NCBI GenBank assembly: GCA_037957365.1
Contig: JARHVA010002424.1
Span: 2,027,001-2,091,000, forward strand
Length of the DNA stretch: 64,000 nucleotides
Reading direction: 5' to 3'
Source of the DNA: Torreya grandis
Taxonomy: Eukaryota; Streptophyta; Pinopsida; Cupressales; Taxaceae
Shown: piece by piece, positions 47,809-61,440 of the stretch
Numbering within the stretch: the stretch's first letter is position 1
How the letters are laid out: every line of letters starts with the position of its first letter
Translations under genes and position numbers: made by a program
Notes under the pieces: generated by a model
Database searches by the model: none
What the model saw: the letters and a program-made list of their open reading frames with translations, nothing else
Told to the model about the DNA's origin: nothing

Positions 47809-50800
47809 TTAGAATCAAAATTACTATGATGGGAGGTGAATCAGTCTTCAAAAATTCTCTCGTATAATATTACTTAAGTAATCGTAGATCATTTATACAA
47901 GCATGTACAACATAGAAAGCATAAACATTAATACATAAGAGCATGAAACATATGAACACAATATATATGTGGGAAACCCTTGAATTGAAGAAAACACATT
48001 GATGATACAAATGGAATATAGTATTATAAGTTAAAAACCAACTTTAGTGAATCACCCACTTCACATAAAGTACTAACCCTAACTAGTTAAGCACTAACTC
48101 AGCTAGGCTTTAACAAGCACCCACTTGAAAGGAGGAACCAACCCCCAATATGAATCAACACCAAATCAATGACCTAAAACACTTGATCACATGTAATAAA
48201 CTATTTTTATCATACAACATATGATGACCTCCTTCTTCTACTATTCACACACTTCTTTCCCTCTCAAAACTAGTCTCTAGCCTTCTTCATTCAACTAGCC
48301 CTCTTCTTGACTTGATTAGGTCATATGACCTTGATTATCGCACATATTACTTATATAAAATTTTATTAAATAATACTTTATATTATTATTATGGTCTAAA
48401 ATAACTCCTTTTTCTTTCTAATATCATTTCTTGTTTGCTTCCCCTTCACTCATACAATAGGCCTTAAAATGCCTAGTACATATACAAGACATTTCTTGTT
48501 CATATCCTTCTTACTCAACCAAGCACTCTTATCCTATTAGGTAATACATGTAATGAATCTTATAATGCCTCATAAACAATTATAAAATTTTCTTCAAGTC
48601 CCTTCAGGTCTGCCCTTTCTCAAATAGGCCTTATCTCTCTTTTAGGTCTCATGGATACCTAATCTAATTAGGCATAATTAGCACACATTAACCTTTGACC
48701 TTCTTAAATAACATCCAATAAAATTTTCAAAAAATAATAAATTCATGTCATATAAATATACATATTATAATATCATCTAGGCTCCATAACACTTTTTATC
48801 TCAAATCACTATTTGGAGCGCATCATTAGAATAGTTCATATTAGCCTTATGTATAGCCAGAAAGTTTGTCTAAAATTATTAAATCATAAACCCAATTTTT
48901 TCAAAAAAAACATGGAAAAAACATATTAAAATAATAATTATTACCTCAAGGTCATCACCATGTGTTTTATACCTCATAACTTAGGACAAAAGTGTTGAAA
49001 CCCTTCTCTGTAAGTAGCTTACTCAGAACTACCAATTGGTCTCAAAACATATTCAAGAAATTTTAAAAACTATAAGAACACTCTTAAGGTATTATAATTA
49101 ATTAATATTATCTTAATTAATATTCAAATAAAATTACATAAAAAATATCACAAGAAAAAATGACAATTATTGGTCTTAAAGACCAATCTATTGATCTCCT
49201 TTCTCACAGACCTTACTGAGTCAGACAAGCCATTTTAGATATAATGTTCCAACCTATTATAATAACTAAATTTTTTATAAAAATAATTTATATGTAATTT
49301 AATTTAAAAACAAAAATATAAATTTCACTGGATGATTTAGCTAAGGATAGAGAACTTCTAACTTATCATTGTAACTTGCTTACTCAGATTTGTCAATATA
49401 CCTTCAAACACAGTCATGGTGAGAATGAATTTAAATTATTGTGTATAAAATTTAAAAGACTAATATTTTAAGTGGATGATATTATTATATAATTAGGTAA
49501 CTCTCACATATAAATATACCATGGTCAAGTGACAATATTGGTCTTGCAGACCAATCTCATAACCTTACACCTTCACTATCTCATTTACACAAGATAGGTC
49601 AACTTATGAGAAACATTATCAACATATATAATAACCTCCAAACTTCTAAAAAAAATTAAAATTTATTATAGTAATTTAAAAATAACCCCATGTATTTTTA
49701 TCCATCCCTAATCCATGACAACACATCCCTAATCATATTACCACTTCTATATGGTTTTTCTCATTATCTGCACCATTAGGCCTTTTAATAATAGATCAAA
49801 TTACATGATTGTTTTAGAAAATATAAGGTTTTTAAATTGATACAAAACCACCATGAAAATAATATATAAGGCTCAATATTCAACCTCCATCCATTTATCA
49901 AATTTGAATTGAGCATTTTTGCCTATTACAACAAATTTCCAAAAATAAGCCCTTTCCTATAGGGTCCACTCAATATCTTAACAAAAAAATATACTTTGAG
50001 GTACCTATGAGAGTCCAATACATTATAAAATCATAAAAATATGTCATCAAATCCATTATAATCCATTTACATCAATATCTTCCATATCAGGTCAATGTTA
50101 GGGTTTTAGAGAGGTTTAAACCACCTTATAGTCTTAGCAATCATTCATAAAGCTTAGGCCCTTAATCCAAAAACCAATGATTATAAATTTGAGATATGAA
50201 TATTACCCATATACCATTAATTTATTATTTTCTCATTTAAATTTTATAAATTCCAATGAGTACATGAAAGTTCTTTTTGGGTTGAGAATCCTTTATTCTA
50301 TGCACACAGGAAACCTCAAAACCATATTCCATGTCATTTCTTGCATACTTTAACCTAACATTGAAATTGGTCAAAATACCTAATAAAACATTAAATACCT
50401 ATTTAAATTATAATTTAACCATGTTTACCTTAGAAACTAATCTTTATACCCCCATTAGGCCACTATTTCTCTCTTTGATCTCTAAGCTTTTGATCTACAG
50501 GTCACATTAGGCCTTGAAACTGACCTTCAAACCTCTTTTCATGCACTCAAAACATCATTAAAATTATAAAAAAAACCTATAACATTATCAAACATTAATT
50601 TTAATCATTCATATACCTTTATAATCCTTCATGGTACCTAATTGGGTCAGGCAGGGTCTAGAACTAGTCTAGTTGCATGTTGGGTATGTGGGTCTTTACC
50701 CTTATAAGTTTACCTTTAGTATCTCCTAAGTGATCAAATGATTCACATACATGATAAATTATCCTCACACATCCTATTATGCCTCTATGTATCTATTTAA

Positions 50801-51310
50801 TTGAGTCACCATGCTCCTTCATGATCTACACTAATCATTCTATGCATAAGCCTTCTCAAGTCTCTTACTAGGTTCAAACACTTAAGAACCTTAAAAAATG
50901 ATCTTGAAACCTTATTTGATTATTTTATACATTTATCTCATGAATTTTATTCTCCTTATATGTTATCATACCTCTACACATACTTATTAATTCTTCCCAA
51001 ACACATGCTCATGAAATAACTTAGCTTCTTATGACTAAGCTTCTCAAGACACCTTGTACTCAAAATTAGTGATCAAACATACTTACCTTAACCTTTACCT
51101 CAGAAGAATCATCAATTTTCCTTAAAATTACATATAAATGGAGATATAATAGGTTTCCTTCAATTCCTCTCTCATCACATGGCTTCCTTATCACATACCA
51201 CTTCACCATGCATCTTTCCTAATTCACTTTGACATCAATGACATCAACTTTGACCTTGACATAAATGACATCCACCTTGAATTTGAAATCAATGACAACA
51301 CTTCTCAACA
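47809..51310 (-). mobile_element. 5' LTR of gag-only Copia
   Basis: About 3.5 kb. The low-coordinate end (ttagaatcaaaattactatg, then gggaggtgaat) resembles the widespread Copia LTR end next to the primer site. The high end is cttctcaaca. Two intact hairpins attggtctt..agaccaat lie at 49169-49187 and 49537-49555. The flanking 5-mer on the right is taatt; the left flank for comparison is lost. Confidence 0.8.
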
Positions 51311-52500
51311 TAATTTTAAAATATACTATTAAGACACCTTATTTATATGTTTGGAGGAAGTATAATCAATATATAAAAAATATCATAATAACATTAGTAC
51401 AATCTACATTAGAAACAAAATTCTACTAGAGAAGTTATTCAAAGAAGGTATGGGTTAGAGATCAAAAATTCAGAATTATGCATCTCATCATACTCTATTG
51501 GACAATCCAAATCATAAAAATCAAGAAGTTATTGGTGAAAATCTCTTTGAGGCACCAATATCTGATCCAATTAACTTGCCATTACTTAATGAAGACATTA
51601 TTGAAGTTCATATTGGCCCCACCACAACTAAAATCAATTCAAATATGAAATATACATCATTTTGTGTGACTAAAAGTCCCAATTTTCATTTATCCCTCAA
51701 CCATTATACATTCCATTATGATCTTATTATTCATACAAGACATATATTTCATTATCCAATCAGATCATTTATCCAATGCTTATCCATCTATATACTCCCT
51801 AGCAAGACTCATTATCAACAAGAATATGAAGACACCTTTTTTAGATTATTGGAGGAATCAAAATCAATATCCAAATAATATCACAACATAAGTATAATCT
51901 ACATCAAAAAAAAATCTAATAGAGAAGTTATTCAGAGTGGGTATGGGTTAGAGACTAAACATTTAGCATTATGCATCTCATCATCATCCATTGAATTGAG
52001 ATGATATATTTTTTTAAATTGAAATAAAATCAAACTAAAAATATAAGTAATTCATCCATTGATGAAAATCATGTTTTTGGCACCATGGGAAAGTACCATG
52101 ATGAAAACTAGGTTTTTGGTATCATGTGTAGATATTTATTTATCTATAAGTACCTTGAAACTTGGATGCATCCTTATCTACATTGAAATCCATTCCATTC
52201 TTTTCATATTACCTTATCCTATTTTTCCTTCTCATCTTCATCTTCATAAGAAAATGGAATTTGTTTTGAGCCCTATTTTATAAATTCACTAGGCATATTC
52301 TTAGTGACACTTTGATAACTAAAATTTCTAGTTCCCACATGACATGGTCCTTGGATATTCATAATCCACCTATATCCATTATTATCCAATATGATCATTC
52401 CAATACTTCTATTCTATATTACATCCAACATTAGTGTTAGAATAGGTTTCCCTTAGTTATTTATCTCCTACGGGTATAATGATTCAAAAACTCTTAAACA
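51311..52500 (+). other. Relic sequence with a direct duplication
   Basis: The segment 51355-51510 recurs at about 51849-52000 (shared gagaagttattca.ag, gtatgggttagaga and ttatgcatctcatcat). The open frame between them (51498-51878, 126 codons) contains NQEVIGENLFEAPISDP but no known domain. It may be a remnant of a Tat-type element, because the following modules match that family. Confidence 0.4.
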
Positions 52501-52509
52501 ATCATATTC

Positions 52510-52835
52510 ATGCTCTCACCATTTTGTGAGCTTATCATTTCCATGCTCTCATTATTTTTTTAGATTATCATTTATATGATCTCACTATTTTTTTATCTTA
52601 TCATTTCCATGATCTCATAATTGTATAAGCTTATCATTTCCACACTCTCACCATTTTGAGAGCTTACCATCTCCACACTCTCATCATTTTATGAGCTTAT
52701 CATTTTCACATTCCTACCATTTTTTAATTTCATATTCCACACTCCAACCATTTTAAGAGATTATCATTTCTATGCTATTGTTATTTTTCAAGTTCATATT
52801 TCATGCTCTTTCCATTTTATGGGCTTGACCATTCT
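52510..52835. repeat. Hairpin array, about ten units of 32-34 bp
   Basis: The unit is cttatcatttccatgctctc plus accattttgtgag, repeated with drift. Inside it, ctcac-cattt-tgtgag can form a short stem. Unit heads lie near 52512, 52556, 52580, 52611, 52643, 52676, 52709, 52740, 52772 and 52804. It is related to 21518-21840. Confidence 0.8.
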
Positions 52836-52994
52836 ATCTCATATTGTTCTTTCTTGTCCCCGATCATACATGTCATTGTTCTATGTCAATTTTTATTTGA
52901 TCTTATTCAATTATATGCTCTCATTGTTTTGTGAGAATATTCCTATGTCTTCTATATCATCAAATATATTTACTTGTCATCAATTTTATTCCAT

Positions 52995-53107
52995 CCCAAT
53001 TTCCTTGGGAGAACTACATTTGGCCTGAAGTTCATGTTGGATCCACTATCAATGGAACTATGTAGGCATAATCTACTTGATTATGGAATTTGGATTTAGA
53101 TCAGCCA
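52995..53107 (+). other. Conserved LTR/UTR-like module, second locus
   Basis: Opens ttgggagaactacatttggc, has ggaactatgtaggc in the middle and ends ttagatcagcca. It is paired with 21893-21997. The order hairpin array then module is the same at both loci. Confidence 0.6.
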
Positions 53108-54298
53108 TTTCCTTCATATTATTCTATTTCCTCCTTTCATTTTAATTATTTTTCATACCCTAGGTCTCAAAGAGTAATGACTTATTGTCACACAAACTAA
53201 TTTTTTTCATGGAATGTTCATTTTCTTTAATTTATGTGTTTATAAATAAAATGTTTACTTGCTTTCATTTGTATTTTCTGAATGGAATAATTATAGATTT
53301 TTTAGATGCCTTTGCTTGTTAAATTATACTTCCTACATGACTCTTGGTTTCTTAATAAAGATGTTTGGATGTAAAAGAATGTCTTTGAGTTGGATTTCAT
53401 GGATTGTTTGTATACTTAGTCATGTATTGTTTGTTAATAAAGTGCCTTAAAATTAGTACATTATATTTGTCATTTAAGTCTTGATTTTTCATATCATGAT
53501 TTTGAGTGGTGAATGCTTGTATCTAAATTAGATTCATTTCATTGCATCATGTTATAAATTTAAAAACTTAATTGTCGATATCTTGTTTTAACTTGTATAC
53601 ATTTGTATTTTGATTTGAACTTGTTATACATTTTGAAAAATGAATTTTATCATGATCCTTCCTATATTATGATGTATACTATCATTTTAAATATAAAATA
53701 AATATTTAAAATGGTTACCCTATCAATGCAAACAATCAAATACATCTCTATCTAACAAATCTCATCATCAAAGACTCATAAGCATTATGATTATCAATTA
53801 TATCTGTCACATCAAATACTAAAGTAGGAGGAAATTTTTAATATCAAGAGCATGGTAAATAATATATAATACTTGAGCCAAAGACATAAGTAAAATAAAT
53901 CAATTCATGAGATAACATAGAATATAAATAATCTCATATATATATATATATAAATGATGAATGTCCATATACATCAAATGGGGCATGTACATCAAAAATA
54001 CATAGTACAAGTACAAATCAGATCAGTCAAGTGCATAATGAATACATCAAGTACATAGATCAAAATATAAGGTACAATGTCTCTTGTCTAATCAAATCTA
54101 AATATGGCTATCTCTATTATATCTATCTATATGCTCTTTGTACCAAAAACTCTCTCTTCCTCCATCTATTGGTAGTACTAATGTTAGAGAACCCATAGTC
54201 AATAAGCATGATGTAGGTTGTATAACTAATCTGGCTAATGTTTAACACCTATGGGATTGAGAAGAAGATCTATAAAATGAACACTATTGAGCCTTGTA
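53108..54298. other. Unassigned AT-rich sequence
   Basis: T-rich, then A-rich, with a short (AT)n run near 53937-53953. No domain seen. Confidence 0.4.
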
Positions 54299-56000
54299 TT
54301 ATAAAAAAGTAGGCCTCCTAGCTTCTATAGGCATTACTACCTCATATAGTGTCCTATAGTAAGTATCCTTGTCCTTAGCTTGAAGGCTCCTATCACAAAT
54401 TGATATAATTCCTCTCTTAATGGAAGACTCTCTAGAATCATCCCTCTTTATTTTTAACATGGTTAGATCTACATGTAATATATCTTTATTAGTCCATAGC
54501 ACATCTCGCTCTATCCATGTTGTATCTCTTTGGGATACCACCTACAAATGACCTTGTATAATAACATCCCTCTTAAATCAGGTTGTGTCCCTCTTAGATC
54601 TCAAAGTACCCCTCTTGATATTTAGTTATCTCAATGCTGCATCCAACCTAGATGTCTCCACTCTCAACCTAAATATGTCTACCTGATCCACTATAATCTA
54701 CATATTTGTCATAGATAACCACTAAGAGCATCGATCTAGTCTACCCTATAATCTTGCCAATTTTATCTCTCGATCACTAATCTCCTATCTTAGTCTCTCT
54801 AAGAGTGATTTTATCTCTAATGTATTAGATAAACTATCCCTTGTGTTCTTTGGTCCATACCTAGCCTATCTATATCCATTTGATCCTCCTTTGATATTAT
54901 CTCTATCTCTCCTCCACATACTCAATCTCCATGTCATCACCCTCCTCTATGTAAATATCTAATAGGTCATCAAAATATCCCTCCTCCTCTCCTTATTTCT
55001 CTCCCTCCTCTCTCCTCATCAACTTCCTCTATCACTCTCCTCCCCATAGCTCTAATTCTAGGATCCTTCAGTGCATGTACCTCTGCACCACTCTGTGTAA
55101 GAGTCAATCTAGATGGGAACTATTGGGACCACCATGTAACATATGTGTTTTTTACTCTTTCATAATCTATCCTACCTATATATATCTATCAAAATTTGGG
55201 TACTAATACAAAGCTACAACTAGTCTCTACTCAATTTAGGTTTAGTCCCCACTCTCACATCTCTCTCACTGCATGAACAAATTTGTGTGGCCCTGGTAGT
55301 GCATCCTAACATATAAAAACTATCATAATACCCTATCTAGTTAGTATCATTCAATAGTATAATCTTATTTATGAATGATGTAATAAGGAGTGGTCATATA
55401 TAACATTATCATTGCATCCTTTTCCCACTAAAACTAGATGTCATGGTATGGCCTCCATGTGATGTTAGTATTAGGTAGGTCATTAGTATCATATCTATTG
55501 TATAAAATATCTCCTAGGTGAACCTTATGCCTTGGTCCCCTTTGCTCCCATCCATAATATATAGGCTCATCTGGATCCCTCAGCCATCACATACCTATAG
55601 GTCACTCAATCACCACATGTTCCCATGCCCATACTTGGAGTAATGTCAAGGGGCCTATACTCTAATCCCCATAGTGAACAATGTAATATAAATTCTAATA
55701 CAAGTGGGATATGATCACTATACCCTATTAAAAAATAACTATGTATGATATCATATCCCTAACCATGCCATCTATCCCCATATGAAAAAATTGCCTACTC
55801 TTGTCACCCTTATAAGCTAAACCCACTTGAATAAAATATATAATTAAATATAAATAAGGGAAAAATAAAAATAATATACAAACATGTAAATTCTTGTAAC
55901 TCCATACACACCTCTTGGCTAAAAAAATTGATTCAACTTTACAAGGGTCAAACACAAATTCATCATACAAATAATGTGGAGTCTTCTCAAAAGGATTCAC
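54299..56000 (-). pseudogene. Plant mobile domain (PMD) protein with coiled-coil tail, decayed
   Basis: Read leftwards, MNPFEKTPHYLYDEF starts at 56000. Then come YKGDKSRQFFHMGIDGMVRD, GPLTLLQVWAWEHVVIE, RWL-like and DEPIYYGWEQRGPRHKV pieces, and NTNITWRPYHDI near 55420. The LLQVWAWE and W-x-P-Y words are typical of PMD proteins, which occur in plant transposons and in MAIL-type host genes. The tail is acidic (EEGDDMEIEYVEERDDI), then coiled-coil-like (LERLR, EISDREIKLARL), with a duplicated word RDTTW...RDV. The last open piece is 54541-54299. Many stops occur, often where Gln or Arg would be expected. An intron may lie near 55850. Confidence 0.72.
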
Positions 56001-57794
56001 AAAAAAATTTACATATCATAACATGTCAATATACACTATATATCATGTTATCCATGGTACTAGATCATACAATGATTTATTTACCTTCTATTAGACACAA
56101 ATCATGAAGTAGACATCTACCCATAGAAGACATGTTCCATAATTTAAATATTTTTGAATCAATGGCATCATACCAATTAATGTGAGACATTGAAGAACCA
56201 AATTCAAAAATATCAGAATGAGGTACATATACAAATTGTATCTAATGTGAGGAAAAGGAAAACCCCTTATCTTTCAAAAAATAATCACCTTTCAAAGTGA
56301 CCAAAGCTTAAAGATTTAATTATTCATGTTAATATTGATGGGGTATATTTCCACCATATCTAGTTTGATAACAAGTGGGATATAACATGTGTACTACCTT
56401 TCTCTCAAAATTGGGGCATTATACAAATGAATTAACATACTCTTTATCATGTCATAATCTTGAGGATACTACAAATTACCTATAACTTATGGCTCATGTG
56501 TGTAAACTTGAACCATATAGATATCATACCATGAACCACATTTTAAACTAAAATTTGGAAAAAATTGGCTAGCTGAGTGGAATGCTTAGCTAGATACTAC
56601 AAATAGTGTGTAAATTTTCTCAATATTAGTAGAAATATGTTCATATGAGATGATGGAAAATATTATTTACTTGCACTATTGGATTTAGGAATACCATTAA
56701 ATAGAAACATTGAAGTGGTGGTAGTGTAACAACATAAACAAATCTTTAAAAAAATATAGGTGGTCCTCCACCTTTTGATGATGAGGAATTCCTTGATTAT
56801 ACTCTTCAAATATTCCAAAAATACCAAAAAAAAATAAAAACATTAAAAAATCTAAAAATATATTTGGCACCTACATGTTCTATTAGCTCCTTGGCATCTA
56901 TGTGTTAGTTTCATATTGATGGATAGCATATTCAGTTACTCTTACATACACATGTGTGTCACACTTCTAATTGAATGTGATATAGACATATACAAATACA
57001 TGATCTATTCTTATTTCATATGTTGGGCCTTCCATCTACTCATGTCATGTAGACTTTGGGGGCATCCACTTCTTTAATCTATATACACATAGGTATGGTT
57101 TAAGGATCACATTTCATTATCATGTTGAACTTACATATGTACTTACACATACCTATTATCCATTATTATATCTTACATAGGGTACTTGATATGATATATA
57201 CTTGACATTATTTTCCTAACACATTTGATCCATAGGATACTATGATATGTTTATGTTAGTATCTTATGTTTTATTTTATGCACTTATTTAAGTGTCTTGC
57301 CTTCTATTGAATGCCCTATTTGAGCATTTAAATATGCTAATTTGATTGAAACCCTTATGTATATGTATGATCTATTTGACATTTTCATATGTCATTATTT
57401 CTTGTATGGACATTTGAATATGTTACCCTTAATTTTATGAACATTTAACGAAGTCATGTCCCTTCTATAGTATAACATTTGAACATGTCCATTATTTATG
57501 GTCTCTTTGGACCATGACTTTTTGAGTTGATTTTGAATGCTCTTGTGTGTGGGCTTGATTTTATTATAGAGTTTATATTATTACTATCTATATGTTTCCA
57601 TGATCCTTATCATGCATATTAGCCCTTTATGTGATCATAATGCTTCTATGCATTTTAATGTTATATCAGCCTAGACATGTTCCTTCTATATGCTACATGG
57701 TTACATTCATATATTATATAGTTGTCTTATCCTTTTGAGGTAAGGTAAATACCAATTCCTATATTTCTCTCACCTCAAAAGGGGGAATATTTTT
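56001..57794. other. Unassigned AT-rich sequence
   Basis: Might include the decayed N-terminal part of the PMD gene (56.0-56.3 kb, minus), but no motif is clear. The rest shows nothing recognisable. Confidence 0.4.
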
Positions 57795-58072
57795 GGGGAC
57801 ATGTCGTAGGGGCATGTTCTCTACACTTGGAATAGTTTTTAGATTTAGTGGGGGCATGTCATATGGGCATGAATTTCACACAATCATAGTTTTCAAATTT
57901 AGTGGGGGCATGTCATATGGGCATGGTTTTCATACATTCATTATTTTCAAATTTAGTTGGGGCATGATTTGGAAGCATTTTATCCACACCTATTCAATAT
58001 TTATCATGTCTATATTATAGCGAGGGCATGTTTTGGAAACATGTTCTCCACATTGGTACTTATATCAATTTT

Positions 58073-58344
<272 letters not shown>

Positions 58345-58392
58345 ATGTTTTAGAAGCATGTTATCCACACTTAACGTAGTTTTTAAAATTGT

Positions 58393-61300
58393 CCAAAGCA
58401 CATAGTTATATGATTTAGATTCATAGTTTTGGTATATTTATATAAATTGATACCATTTGTATACATGGTTTTAGCATGAGACATATTTGAGGTGCATATG
58501 CTATGAAGTTTGTGCCTAATATTTTAAAATCTAAATCAATTTTAGATTTTAAAAATCTTTTATATATTGATACCCTAGTCAAATAGACATTATTGAGATA
58601 ATCTACTATAGTATTTGGTTCACTTTTTGGTATGGTTCAGGTGATTAAATTACTCAATATTTCCAAGTTTTTAGGTTGGAATTTATTTTATCATCAAACC
58701 TCACTAGTTTATAAGTATCATTAGGTTTCATGGTTGAGCTAATCTCAACTTTCAGGTGGTAACTCACTTTTGCTCCAAATTTGGGGGCATGTGCCTTCCA
58801 ATATCTCTATCTCCTTGGATATATGCACTTTCAAGATCTATACATATTTTTTCTAATCTTAGTTTCATAAACTTATAATGATACATCTTTTTCAAATCAA
58901 CTTACTAAAAGGCAAGGTAGTTAAATTAACACACAACTATACTCCTAAACCTTTATATTTCAATTTCAATCTATTTTAAGTAATTTTAGTTCTATATTAT
59001 ATGAATTAATTATATAATATAGCATGCTCTTGGTTGTAGGTTAGTCACCGACAAAGCACTCAAGTTGGTCACACACAAAGATAAAATGTGTTATACACAC
59101 CCATGTATTTGTTCCTTTATTTTAGTGTTACAATTGCATTACTAAATTAAAGGGGGGAAATTTACAATATATTTATGTATTATATACCATCTCAGTCTTG
59201 AACACTTAAAAAAATTAGACCTTGGATATTCCTCTCAACTCTAGACCCTTTCCCACTTCCACACGTCTCATATCTACTTTATATTGTGCACCTTGTCCTA
59301 TATCTTAGTTAAAAAAATATTATAATGATGACCCAAGCCTTATATATTTCCCAAAATTTTTAAAATGTACTTATCTTCCATCTCTACAAGTTTTGAACAT
59401 ATACCTACTTTCTTACTCCTTGAACACTAACATCCAAGATAGATACTCATGTTAATATTAGTGTCCTGACTTGACATAACTATCCAATTCCATAAAGTCA
59501 TCTATTTTTCAAATGAAATGTATCATAATGGTCAATATAATTTCTTTAATTTTATTAATTCTCTAAAGGGATTGATATAAATACAATATTAACACTCATT
59601 TGTTCCTAACCTAGAAACCTGGAAATAATACCTATTATTCTTATCAAAGATAGCTCAATTGAAAAAAATATTCATTATTTCCATACCAATCATAGGTAAA
59701 ACACATATATATATTTTAATTAATAAATGATAAACCTAAGATCCCAATTACCTAAGTTATAACCTAGGCCATTGTTGTACTTGATTTGTACATATTACAT
59801 GATTCACACACAAGCCAATATATAGAGGATAACTACTTCAGTTTGAGGCCCTATTTAGAGTATTGGATATATATTAATTTTTCATTGATAGAGGGGTATT
59901 TAGGTTTAGCTCAACATCATGTGCCCACTAACCCATTTTTTTCCCAAGGTCACCATGAAGATGAATAACTAGGGTTTTGAAAATTCATGACTAATAGTCC
60001 ATGACCTAGATATAAATAAATCAAAGTGAAGAAAATTCAAACCCATAATAATCCAAATGATTTCATCCTTTTCCATTAGGTATTCCATATAGGACACTTA
60101 CATCGAACCCAAATATTAGTTTCAACACAATCATCTCAAGCTAACATTAGTGTTTATAACTCTAGAAGCATCAAATCTAAAATTTGATGATTATTCTAGA
60201 ATCATATTCCATCTTATTTTCTACCTATTATAGATCCATTACTATTTTAGCATTAGAACCATATAATTATATTAATTCTTTATCATTTGTATGCATATCT
60301 TATTTATATTTTCTATATTTAGACTATTCTTATCATAAGAAATTTAGTGTATGTTTATATCTAAGTTTATCACCCAATTAGCTTATAGTAGATCTGATTA
60401 TCATTCTTGTGCATTATCATTTATATATTATTAGCCCTATATACTCCAAATTAGGATCCACATCCATTTTAGGTTTAAACATGAATAATAACATTGGTCT
60501 TAAAATGGTGAAAATAGCCTCATTAATTTAAAAGTCTTGTGTGAAACATTTATGCTTTAAAGTCATTGATTATGGCTTTTCAAAGTGATCTAATATTTAC
60601 CTTGCTTGAAGTCTATATTTAAGTCTAATTTGGTATTCTAAATGATTTATTACATTAAACCTTAGGCTTAACCATTAATTTAATTGAGCCTTTTAAATAT
60701 TCTATTGCCTTGAACTTTGGCCTATGTCATAAAGTAATTGGGTTAATTTTTATTCTAAATGGTTTAATTCACATGAAAATTACCTTTGGTTTTTAGTAAA
60801 TTTGTATTTAAAATCATTTCATCTATATCTAAATGGTCTATGGTTTATGTTTAGTCTATGAAAATGCCTTATAATCAAAATATTCATTCATCTATGTGAA
60901 AAGTTATTTTTCATTCATGTGTATTTGATTTTGATTCCCTGACTAACTTATTAATTAGTTGATTGGATATTTGCCTTGTATTTTGATAGGTTCAATCCTT
61001 CTGAGCCAATATCTAATGTGAATATGCCACATGTTGATATCACATTCAATTACAAAGTATGGATTTTTAAATAATAAGTTTAATTCCATTGGTGGTATTG
61101 TATATAATCCTTTTGAGTCTTATGATCTCCCATTAGATAGTCGATGTTCATCTAAGCGATCAACTATTTTTAGTATTCAACAAAGTTTTTGTCTTTTGGA
61201 TTCCATTTTCTCTATGATTGTGACAAGTTTCATAATCATGGAACCTCAACTTAATTATAGTATTTGCCATAACTCAAAATATCTCTGAGACTCAAAGGAT

Positions 61301-61440
61301 GTAAATGTTCTAATGTGGAATCATCTCATAAGATTGATACCTGAAGCAATGCCACAGAGATCCTTGGCCTCCTAAATACCTATGAACTATTAAATATTTT
61401 AGGTTTATGGCTCATGTGATCCCAAGACGTAGAGGGGAGT
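58393..61440. other. Unassigned AT-rich sequence
   Basis: Short frames only (up to 85 codons, 61031-61288, plus) without recognised motifs. No RNA gene or LTR boundary seen. Confidence 0.4.

Larger units (their letters stand above)
42053..51310 (-). mobile_element. Gag-only Copia element with very long LTRs
   Basis: Two direct copies of at least 3.1 kb (42053-45214 and about 47809-51310) flank about 2.6 kb that encodes only a Copia-type gag. On the minus strand the order is 5' LTR, Met-tRNA primer site, gag, a ttgatgacaaaggg-type motif, polypurine tract, 3' LTR. No protease, integrase or RT was found, so it resembles a large non-autonomous derivative. The 3' LTR lacks about 330 bp at its low-coordinate end, where the compact element abuts it. 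Copies of the LTR differ by many substitutions and indels, so it is old. Confidence 0.83.

Noticed and set aside
51498..51878. 126-codon frame as a host gene
   Set aside because: No domain, flanked by a direct duplication and transposon modules; more likely a relic.
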